Positions 9,672 through 18,200 of a stretch of 64,000 nucleotides of DNA are shown here, in pieces. This stretch comes from Bacteroidia bacterium (lineage in GTDB: Bacteria > Bacteroidota > Bacteroidia > Palsa-965). The notes beneath the pieces are model-generated. The model was not told where the DNA came from. It saw only the letters and a program-made list of their open reading frames with translations, and made no database searches. Location of the stretch: NCBI GenBank assembly GCA_023151315.1, contig JAKLJE010000013.1:1-64000 (forward strand), read 5' to 3'. Position numbers and translations under genes: made by a program. How positions within the stretch are numbered: the stretch's first letter is position 1; each line of letters starts with the position of its first letter.

Positions 9672-9686
9672 GTGTCACTGCAGAGG

Positions 9687-11336
9687 CTATCTAATCAGTG
9701 TAAGAAATCCTGTGAAGCGTTTCGTTAAACCGGCTTGATCGTTAACGCGCAGAATGTAGTAGTATGTTCCGTCTGTGCATTCTTTGCCGGTATTGTTCAT
9801 TCGTCCGTTCCAATGCAGAGTGGAAGAGTTCGAATGAAAAACTTCTATTCCCCATCGATCAAAAATGGTGAGTTCGTAGTTCGTGTAACCAATGGCGATG
9901 ATTTCAAATTCATCATTCACAGCGTTGCCGTTAGGTGAAAAAACATTCGGGATGAACAAAGAATCAAACGTAGGTTCAGGAATTGAATCCGGTTGTCTGC
10001 AACCGCCGATGCAACTGTAGTCGGGAACAAATCTCCACAGGTCTCCAAATGCAAATCCATTGCCGCCGCCGAACAACCAAAAGTTGCCGTCATTATCAGT
10101 GAACGGAAGAGCTCCTGTTTTTCCTCCCGGATGGTTTGCGGGACTGGAGACACCTTGCGTCCCGTAAACCGGCAGCATCGGTAACGCACCGCTTCCTGTG
10201 ACAAAAATCCACTCATTACTTTCAGGCTTATAACACCACAGGTTTGAATACGCGTACATGAGTGCGCCTCCATACAGCCAGAAATTTCCGCAGGTGTCTG
10301 TCCAGCACGATCGTGTTTCGGTTTGTGCTGGAGCCTGAGCAATTCCCGATGTGTCGCAATGCGTGCCGTGATATCCCGTGTCTTCAGGTACGATGGAACC
10401 ATCGATCCAGGTCCACATGTTTGTAGCGATTTCATACTTCCACATATCACCAAGCTGATAGGTTTGCTGGCTGATGAAAGTTTCTCCTCCGAAGATCCAT
10501 AGATTCCCGGATTGGTCTTTCCAATGCGCATAAACCTGACGAGAGCCGGGATCATTTGAAGGAGCAGCCACGCCTTGTGTGCCGTAATTTGCAAGCGTAC
10601 CGGAAGTGGAAGTTCCAGTTATCCATGTCCATTCGTTAGTGCTCAGATCATACTTCCACAGATCATTCATCAATAAAGATCCCGCATCCATGCCGCCGAA
10701 CATCCACAAACAATTGTTCGCATACCATGCGGCTGCTGTTTCGGATCTGCCCGGCGGATTATTACTTGGAGATGGAACTCCTTGCTGACCGTAAGAAGCT
10801 GGTCCGTTAGCAAAACTGGTACCGCTCATCCATGTCCACTGATTGGATGCGATGTTATAGCGCCATAAATCTCCAAGTGTACCAAGCGATGGTCCCGATC
10901 CGTATCCCACTCCGCCAAACATCCACAGGTTGCCATTTGAATCGACCCATGACAGAGCTCCGTATCCACGTGCACCCGGTCTGTTGAGTGGAGAAGGAAC
11001 TCCGATCGTACCGTATATTCCTGACTGGTTAATTGTGGATGATCCGTGCATCCAGGTCCAAAGATTGGTTGAAGGTTCGTAACGCCATAATGCGCTTTCC
11101 AATCCGGTTCCGCTTTGACCGCCAAACAACCAGAAATTTCCCTGCAGATCTGTCCATTCACAAGCTTCATATAATCCCGGTGGTCGATTGCCTGGTGCGG
11201 GAACGCCCATTGTACCGAATACTCCTGCAGGTGAAAGATTAGAGTTGCTGCCGCTCATCCATGTCCATTCGCCCGGCACCTGTGCAGATACAAGTGTTGT
11301 AAGCAGAACGAAAAATATCGGCAGAGTGACTCTCAT
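9687..11336 (-). CDS. Kelch-repeat protein with T9SS type B (CHU_C) sorting domain
   Basis: A 549-residue secreted protein. The signal peptide (MRVTLPIFFVLLTTLVSA) is followed by six kelch-like repeats of ~70 residues, each with a W.WM.GS start, a YGTQGVPSPSN-like middle and a GN.W.FGG...DLW.Y end, consistent with one beta-propeller. The last ~90 residues are the gliding-motility-associated C-terminal domain (LFIPNVFSPNGNAVNDEF, then ELTIFDRWG.EVF and a terminal GFLTLIR), the signal for T9SS export and surface attachment. No catalytic residues are obvious; a binding or structural surface role is inferred. The propeller fold is strongly indicated, the ligand unknown. Confidence 0.88.
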   Translation of the reverse strand: MRVTLPIFFVLLTTLVSAQVPGEWTWMSGSNSNLSPAGVFGTMGVPAPGNRPPGLYEACEWTDLQGNFWLFGGQSGTGLESALWRYEPSTNLWTWMHGSSTINQSGIYGTIGVPSPLNRPGARGYGALSWVDSNGNLWMFGGVGYGSGPSLGTLGDLWRYNIASNQWTWMSGTSFANGPASYGQQGVPSPSNNPPGRSETAAAWYANNCLWMFGGMDAGSLLMNDLWKYDLSTNEWTWITGTSTSGTLANYGTQGVAAPSNDPGSRQVYAHWKDQSGNLWIFGGETFISQQTYQLGDMWKYEIATNMWTWIDGSIVPEDTGYHGTHCDTSGIAQAPAQTETRSCWTDTCGNFWLYGGALMYAYSNLWCYKPESNEWIFVTGSGALPMLPVYGTQGVSSPANHPGGKTGALPFTDNDGNFWLFGGGNGFAFGDLWRFVPDYSCIGGCRQPDSIPEPTFDSLFIPNVFSPNGNAVNDEFEIIAIGYTNYELTIFDRWGIEVFHSNSSTLHWNGRMNNTGKECTDGTYYYILRVNDQAGLTKRFTGFLTLIR

Positions 11337-11367
11337 GCGAATTAAAGTTACCGCGATTGTAGTAAAT

Positions 11368-11402
11368 AAAAAATCCCGCCTTGAATTAAAGCGGGATTTT
11401 CT
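11368..11402 (-). terminator. Terminator of the pyrophosphatase gene
   Basis: A perfect 10-bp stem (AAAATCCCGC / GCGGGATTTT) with a 11-base loop, flanked by A/T runs. On the minus strand it lies 19 bases after the hppA stop and upstream of the kelch gene. Confidence 0.8.
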
Positions 11403-11420
11403 TACTCGTTGAAAGAGGTG

Positions 11421-13943
11421 TTAGTGATGGCTCGCGCACTTATCACCGCAGCTCTTAGCACATTCTTCTTTGGTTTTGCAACCGTGTGTGCAACCTTCCA
11501 TGCATGAAGAATGTTTGTCGTCGTGTTTGCAGGCTGCAGAATCAGTTTTTCCTGCGCAGCAACCTTTGTCATTCATTCCTGCGTGTGATACACACATTGC
11601 TTTTTGCTCAGGAGTGCAGCCCATTGAATCGCAATACGCAGCGCACTCTTCTTTGGTCATGTCCATGCACTTGCTCATGTCGCATTTGCCCATGTCAGGT
11701 TTTGCACAGCACTCCATCTTAGCACCTTCACACTTGTTGTTCATGTTTGCCTCAGCATTGTGCCCGCCCAGAAGCGGTGCAAGTGTAAGACCAACAAGAC
11801 AAGAAAGTTTGATGAGGATGTTCATTGAAGGACCGGAAGTGTCTTTGAAAGGATCACCAACTGTATCACCAACAACTGCAGCTTTGTGCGGTTCAGATTT
11901 CTTATAGAAGATTTCTTTTTTACCGTCTACTTCAATCTCCACGCCTTTTTCGAAAGACTTCTTCGCGTTATCCCAAGCACCACCGGCGTTGTTCTGGAAG
12001 ATAGCCCAAAGTACACCTGATACGGTAACACCTGCCATGTAAGCACCAAGAGCCTCAGCACCCATTACAAATCCAACGATGATTGGAGTAACGATAGTGA
12101 TGACACCCGGAAGCAACATTTCGCGAAGAGCTGCTTTTGTGGAGATCTCAACGCATTTGCCGTATTCAGGTTTTCCTGTTCCCTCCATGATGCCAGGGAT
12201 GGTGCGGAACTGGCGGCGAACTTCATTCACCATGTCCATTGCCGCTTTACCAACGGAGTTCATTGCGAGAGCAGAGAATACAACCGGAATCATACCACCG
12301 ATGAACAATGCTGCGAGCACTTTTGCATCGAAGATGTTGATTCCTTTGATTCCTGTGAATGTTACGTATGCTGCGAAAAGTGCAAGAGCCGTAAGGGCTG
12401 CAGATGCGATTGCGAATCCTTTACCAACAGCTGCAGTAGTGTTACCAACAGAGTCAAGGATATCTGTCTTTTCGCGTACTTCAGCAGGGAGCTCAGACAT
12501 TTCTGCAACACCACCTGCGTTATCCGCGATCGGACCGAACGCATCGATAGCCAACTGCATTGCAGTGTTTGCCATCATAGCCGAAGCAGCAATACCTACA
12601 CCGTAGAATCCTGCGAGCGCATAAGCACCCCAGATAGCACCTGCGAAAAGAATTACCGGAGTCGCTGTAGAAAGCATACCTGTTCCAAGACCCGCGATGA
12701 TATTAGTTGCAGCTCCTGTTGCAGATTTCTGTACAATTCCAAGAACAGGTTTTTTACCAAGACCTGTGTAGAATTCAGTGATGTAAGAAATTGCACCGCC
12801 CACGAACATACCGATACATACCGCCCAGAATACATTCATGCTTGTAGTTTCAGCTGTACCGAATTCGCCAGCGTTGAAAACGCTGATGGTCATAGATTGC
12901 GGCAAGCACATCTTGATCAGGAAGAATGAAGCGATCAATGACAGAATGATGGAAGCCCAGTTTCCGATGTTCAACGCATTCTGAACTGTATTCGTGTCCT
13001 GCTTTGCAGAATCAGAAATCTTCACCAGATAGCTGGAGATGATTGATGCAAACAATCCTACTGCTGCAATAAGAAGCGGAAGGAATATCGGACCCATACC
13101 GCTGAACGGAATAGAATCATATGATCCTGTTGCTTCAATTACATCGCGGATAACATAGTTGCCGAGAACCATTGAAGCAAGTACAGTTGCAACGTATGAG
13201 CCGAACAAGTCAGCGCCCATACCTGCTACGTCACCAACGTTATCACCAACGTTATCTGCAATAGTTGCAGGGTTACGTGGATCGTCTTCAGGAATTCCTG
13301 CTTCCACTTTACCTACGAGGTCAGCACCAACGTCAGCAGCTTTGGTATAAATACCACCGCCTACGCGTGCAAACAAAGCGATGCTTTCAGCACCTACAGA
13401 GAAACCTGCGAGAACTTCGAGTACTTGTGTCATAGCCTGATAACCGCCATTAGCAAGGCTACCATTCATGAAGAACTGGAAGAAAAGGATGAACAACATT
13501 GAAAGACCCAATACTGCAAGGCCTGCAACACCGAGTCCCATTACTGTTCCGCCTGTGAAAGAAACTTTCAGTGCCTTGGAAAGTGATGTGCGTGCAGCCT
13601 GTGTTGTACGTACGTTAGCTTTCGTTGCAATACGCATCCCGAAGAATCCTGCGAGAGCAGAGAATACGCATCCGAGTACAAATGCAACTACGATCAGAAT
13701 GTGTGATGTTGCAACTACTTGTGAAAGCCATCCGAGACCCGCACCTGCAATTACAACATAGATAGCGAGAATTTTGTATTCCGCTTTCAGGAATGCCATT
13801 GCACCTTCTGCAACGTATCCTGCGATTTCTTTCATTCGATCAGTTCCGGCGTCCTGTTTTCCAACCCAAGCAGATTTCAATGCCATAACAATAAGGGCAA
13901 GAACACCGAGAGCCGGTACGAGGTAGATAATTGAATCGTTCAT
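11421..13943 (-). CDS. hppA: Membrane-bound ion-pumping pyrophosphatase with Cys-rich C-terminal tail
   Basis: An 840-residue protein whose first ~730 residues are a complete membrane pyrophosphatase (about 16 membrane helices), which couples PPi hydrolysis to H+ or Na+ export. The substrate loop is intact: GGGIYTKAADVGADLVGK, then DDPRNPATIADNVGDNVGD, and near the C-terminus GDTVGDPFKDTSGPS. The GNTTAA segment has Ala where K+-independent enzymes have Lys, indicating the K+-dependent class; H+ versus Na+ specificity is not decided. Residues 734-840 are an extra tail with 18 Cys, 6 His and about 10 Met, not part of the family's usual length (~700-750). In known structures the C-terminus faces the periplasm. 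The gene stands alone with its own terminator. Confidence 0.95.
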   Translation of the reverse strand: MNDSIIYLVPALGVLALIVMALKSAWVGKQDAGTDRMKEIAGYVAEGAMAFLKAEYKILAIYVVIAGAGLGWLSQVVATSHILIVVAFVLGCVFSALAGFFGMRIATKANVRTTQAARTSLSKALKVSFTGGTVMGLGVAGLAVLGLSMLFILFFQFFMNGSLANGGYQAMTQVLEVLAGFSVGAESIALFARVGGGIYTKAADVGADLVGKVEAGIPEDDPRNPATIADNVGDNVGDVAGMGADLFGSYVATVLASMVLGNYVIRDVIEATGSYDSIPFSGMGPIFLPLLIAAVGLFASIISSYLVKISDSAKQDTNTVQNALNIGNWASIILSLIASFFLIKMCLPQSMTISVFNAGEFGTAETTSMNVFWAVCIGMFVGGAISYITEFYTGLGKKPVLGIVQKSATGAATNIIAGLGTGMLSTATPVILFAGAIWGAYALAGFYGVGIAASAMMANTAMQLAIDAFGPIADNAGGVAEMSELPAEVREKTDILDSVGNTTAAVGKGFAIASAALTALALFAAYVTFTGIKGINIFDAKVLAALFIGGMIPVVFSALAMNSVGKAAMDMVNEVRRQFRTIPGIMEGTGKPEYGKCVEISTKAALREMLLPGVITIVTPIIVGFVMGAEALGAYMAGVTVSGVLWAIFQNNAGGAWDNAKKSFEKGVEIEVDGKKEIFYKKSEPHKAAVVGDTVGDPFKDTSGPSMNILIKLSCLVGLTLAPLLGGHNAEANMNNKCEGAKMECCAKPDMGKCDMSKCMDMTKEECAAYCDSMGCTPEQKAMCVSHAGMNDKGCCAGKTDSAACKHDDKHSSCMEGCTHGCKTKEECAKSCGDKCASHH

Positions 13944-14004
13944 AGTTATTCTTAAGTGTTTATTTTCAAGAGGTTAAGGTATTAAACACCTCATTTTAGG
14001 GGCG

Positions 14005-14012
14005 CAAACATA
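14005..14012 (-). promoter_or_regulatory. Candidate -7 box for hppA
   Basis: The minus strand reads TATGTTTG, matching the Bacteroidota -7 consensus TAnnTTTG, and would give a 5' leader of roughly 55 bases before hppA. No good TTTG -33 box is seen at 18-21 bases. Confidence 0.4.
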
Positions 14013-14033
14013 CAAAGAAATTCCGATTCTTGA

Positions 14034-14071
14034 AAAGAAAAACGGCGCCGTTTTGGGGTGAACGACGCCGT
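14034..14071 (-). terminator. Terminator of the 14.1-15.1 kb T9SS gene
   Basis: An 11-bp stem with one mismatch (ACGGCGCCGTT / AACGACGCCGT). On the minus strand it is followed by TTTTTCTTTTC, 24 bases after the gene's stop. Confidence 0.75.
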
Positions 14072-14095
14072 CGGAGGCCACAGATAATCAGATGA

Positions 14096-15148
14096 TTACT
14101 GCTTAGTGAAGGCCTTGGTATATGTTTTCCCTTCTGAACTGAGGATGATGTAGTAAGACCCGACACTCAGATTTGAGATATCCTGCTGAATGAGGATTGA
14201 CACATTCCCCGTTATTCGGGTTTGATCCGCGACTTTCACAACGCGCCCGAATGCATCTGTGATAATGATGTTCAGATTCATTGTATTCGGTGCTTCGATC
14301 TCGAAATTAACTACATCAGTTGCAGGTGAAGGAAAAATACTCATTTCAACAGCGAGTGAATTTTCTTCTATGCTGCCGCAAATGTTGTAATAGTTACAGG
14401 AGTCTGTGACCATAAAACACACATCGTTCATTGCGGTCGTGTACTTGCATGAATCAAAATAGACTTTTGTAAGGTGATCAAAGCAAGTCATGTATTCATA
14501 AGAGTTTTGAGGGTAATATTGACACTGCCAGAAAATAGGCATACCCATTGAGGCATTCATTGAGTGCAAGTAAAACGCATTCATCAAACAACCAACTCCT
14601 TCTACCCAATAAAGTGTCGGACTCCACGATGCAGTATGATTCTTCAGGCAGAACATTCGCGACGTGGTGTTGCGTATTGGGAATGGCAGAATAGAATCAA
14701 CAGTGTAGGTACCGTTTGTATAAAGTCCGCCATTAACGATGAACGTAAGCGGAATTGTATCTGCAACCTGCAGAGAAAAATCGTACAACAGGACTTCAGG
14801 ATTGCCTGCATTATCTCTGAACCAGACTTTACGCGCAGCCGTATCTTCTCTTACGTATCCAAAGTCGCAGGATGCGGGATTGAAATCAGTTTCCTCTCTA
14901 ACAATTTTATAGGAAAGGGAATCTATTATTGTGTCATGAGAGGTGTACTGCTTTTTCGAATTGCTGTACCAATTTCCATACGAACACGCTGAAGCAGTTT
15001 GCGGACCCGGAGGTGGTGCAACAGGTAACATTGACGTGTTGTACTGCCAGAGATTCACGGAGTCGAGCATGGGGATGTAGCTCTGAGATTTCAACGCAAT
15101 CGGAATAGTAATAACAGAAAGTAGGAAGTAGAGTTTTTTCATGCTCAT
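14096..15148 (-). CDS. T9SS type A sorting-domain protein, unknown function
   Basis: A 350-residue secreted protein. It has a signal peptide (MSMKKLYFLLSVITIPIALKS) and a C-terminal type A sorting domain of ~85 residues starting at MSIFPSPATDVVNFEI and ending GSYYIILSSEGKTYTKAFTKQ. The middle (~residues 25-260) has many Cys, Tyr and Trp residues and no motif I recognise. The pattern (QYNTSMLPVAPPPGPQ, then a YVREDTAARKVWFRD-like segment) recalls hypothetical surface proteins common in Bacteroidota. It forms a single-gene unit with its own terminator. Confidence 0.75.
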   Translation of the reverse strand: MSMKKLYFLLSVITIPIALKSQSYIPMLDSVNLWQYNTSMLPVAPPPGPQTASACSYGNWYSNSKKQYTSHDTIIDSLSYKIVREETDFNPASCDFGYVREDTAARKVWFRDNAGNPEVLLYDFSLQVADTIPLTFIVNGGLYTNGTYTVDSILPFPIRNTTSRMFCLKNHTASWSPTLYWVEGVGCLMNAFYLHSMNASMGMPIFWQCQYYPQNSYEYMTCFDHLTKVYFDSCKYTTAMNDVCFMVTDSCNYYNICGSIEENSLAVEMSIFPSPATDVVNFEIEAPNTMNLNIIITDAFGRVVKVADQTRITGNVSILIQQDISNLSVGSYYIILSSEGKTYTKAFTKQ

Positions 15149-15224
15149 GATGTTGATTCAGTTGTGAAATTCGGCAAACAGAATCGGAGAGGCAATGATA
15201 CCTGTCACGTGTCTTACTTCTTCA

Positions 15225-15261
15225 AACAAGAACGCCACCCTTGAGAGGTGGCGTTCTTGTT
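15225..15261 (-). terminator. Strong hairpin terminator after the SprB-repeat gene
   Basis: A perfect 15-bp stem (AACAAGAACGCCACC / GGTGGCGTTCTTGTT) with a 7-base loop, 18 bases beyond the stop of the minus-strand SprB gene. Confidence 0.8.
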
Positions 15262-15278
15262 GTATTCCTGTATTTGAA

Positions 15279-18200
15279 TTATTTACTGATGATCAGTTTC
15301 TGAGTTTGATCTTGATTATCAGAGATTACTTTGACGAAGTAAATTCCGTTAGCCAATTGATCAACAGCGATATCAGTTTTAGTGTTAGTTGCTTTAGAAG
15401 CAGCGACCTGATTACCGATAGCATCTAAGATTACGATAGTTGCACCGATCTGAGTTTGTACGGTGATGATATCGTTAGCAGGGTTAGGGTAGATTGAGAA
15501 GTTGGTTGCGGAGTTTTCATCGATTCCAACTGAGTTTATGCTGAAGCATGTTGAAGTATCAGTACAACCGCTCTGTGTTACAATAACCGCAAACTGTCCG
15601 TTAGCACTAGGCGAGTACGACTGCATCGTTGCACTGATGATCGGCGTGTTGTCCTGACAGTTGAGCCAGAGCCACGACGTGTTCGGACCGGAAGCGTTGG
15701 ACATGAGTGTGCCTCCGAAGCCTGTAACTGTAACGGATACGTCAACAGTGTTGATGTTAACCACGGTGTTGATGATACTGTCGCAACCATTGATGTCAGC
15801 GATGGTATCTGCGTAAGTACCCGCGGTGTAGTAAACGCTGTTGCCAACGTTGATAGAATCACCTGCACAGAGTGTGATGTTCTGGTTGACGATGTTTGCC
15901 GGCAATACAGTGAGCGTAGTTGTAACCACACTGTCGCAACCGTTGATGTTGGTGAGTGTATCGGCATATACACCGGAAGCAGTGTAAGTGTTAGCTCCGA
16001 TAGAATAAGATCCACCGTTACATACAGTCACCGCCTGCGCAGAAGAATCAGGAAGCGTTACTGTAAGATCAGTAGTCACAAGACTGTCGCAACCGTTCAC
16101 AGCAGCGAGCGTGTCCATATAGATGCCTGTTGCTGTATAGGAGTTAGTTCCCACAGTTACCGATTGACCGGAACAGATGGTGAGCGTTTGTGTTGCAGTG
16201 ATCTGATTAAGCACAGTGATTGTAGAGTTAAAGATGCTGTCACATCCACCAAAGTTGATTGTGTCTGCATATACACCCGACGCGTAATAAGTGTTAGATC
16301 CGATCGTCACACTGTCACCGAAGCAAAGTGTGAGTGATTGATTGATTGTAACGGCGCCTGTGTTGACGGTAACAGTAACCGGTACTACAGCCGAGTAACA
16401 TCCAGCTGAGTCAGCTTGTACGTAGTAAGTCGTAGTTGTAAACAACAGCGGCGTAGTGTAAGAGTTACCCGAGCTCACGTTCGTTGTCAGAGTCGAGTCG
16501 CTGTACCAAATGAGGTTCGCTCCACCTGATGCCGCAGCACCAAGAGTAACTGTACCTGAGTCGCACACAGCCGCGCTGGTAACGCTGATTACAGAAGGAA
16601 CAGGATTAACAGCGAGAGCCGTTGTAACGATACTGTCGCAACCGAGTGTAGAAGTAAGCGTATCAATGTAGGTTCCTGCTGTTGAGTAAACAGAAGCACC
16701 CACCACGAGCGAGTCTCCGTTACAAATCGTCACAGACTGTGAAGTTGTAATCAAAGCCGGTTCCGTAATGTTGAAAGTAGCAGTAGAAGTACAACCGTTC
16801 ATGTCGGTAACAAGACACGAGTACGAGCCAGCAGTTAAGCTGTTAGCAGAAGGGGAAGGTGGCAATACCGGCGTCCAGAGGTACGTGTACATTGCAGTAC
16901 CGCCAGTTACAGCAACCGAAGCCGAAGCATCATTACCACCGAAGCAAGTAGCGTTCACTTGTGACGGTAACGTAGTAAGAACCGCAGGAGAAGTGACAGC
17001 AACTGTAGCAGTACTTGTACATGTGTTGCCATCGGTAACCGTTACGGTGTAGTTACCAGCAGCAAGACCCGAAGCCGTTGTGCTTGTTCCGCCCGTTGGA
17101 GCCCATGAGTAGGATAATGAAGGTGTACCTGTAGCAGATACAGTAGCCGATCCGTTGCTGTCGCCGAAGCAAAGCACAGCAGATGACGTTACAGAAGTAA
17201 TAGCAGGTGGAGTATCAATAGTGACAGTAATGCCCACAGCTGCAGAGTCACCGCACCCGTTCGTGTTTGTCTTGCGCATGTTGTACACACCTGCAAGTGT
17301 AGCGAGGTATGTATTGTTAGTAGCGCCTACGATAGCCACACCGTTCAGATACCACTGTGAAGTTCCACCTGAAGTACCTGTGAGCAACGTGCTTCCTCCC
17401 GGACAGAAATGGTTGGTACCGCTGAGAGTTACGGAAGGGAGCGGGTTTACAGACACGGTAAGTACCGTTGAAGCAGTACAAGTATTAGCGTCCGTTGTTA
17501 CAACAGTATAGGTTGTAGTAGTGGTTGGGGTAACCGTGTGTGAAGGACCGTTGAGACTACCCGGTGTCCACACGTAGGAGAACGAACCTGAACCTCCAGT
17601 GGCAGAAGCTGCGATCATGGTAGATTGTCCTGCGCAGATTACCGTAGGCGTTGCTGTTGCTGTTAAAGCAATAGCAGACGGTGAAGTAATGTTGAATGTA
17701 GCAGTTGCCGTACACCCGTTGTTATCTGTAACAGTACATGTCCATGAACCTGCAGTAAGTCCGGTAACTGAAGTAGTACCATCACCTGTCGGGTTGCCCG
17801 GAGTCCAGTTGTACGTGTAAGGGGAAGATCCTCCAGTTGCTGCATTTACTGAAGCTGCACCGTTAGAACCGCCAAAGCAGGAAACGTTCGTTTGAGAAAG
17901 AGCCGTGAGAGTCGGAGCCGCAACACCACCCACTGTAACAGTACGTGTTAGTGTGCAAGAGTTGGCATCAGTGATTGTACACGTGTATGTACCTGCAGCA
18001 AGACCCGTAGCTGTTGCTGCAGTGCCTCCTGTTGGAGCCCATGAATAGGTGTATCCGCCTGCGCCTCCGCTCACACCGGATACTGTAGCTGTTCCAGTGT
18101 TAGCACTGCATGAAGTAGGCGTAGAAGAGATGCTTGCATTAAGTGCAGTAGGTGCGGTGATGTTGAATGTAGCAGTAGCTGTACATGCGTTCGCATCTGT

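Noticed and set aside
12079-12606. 175-codon frame antisense to hppA
   Set aside because: Lies entirely inside the conserved pyrophosphatase; low-complexity Ala/Thr/Ile product.
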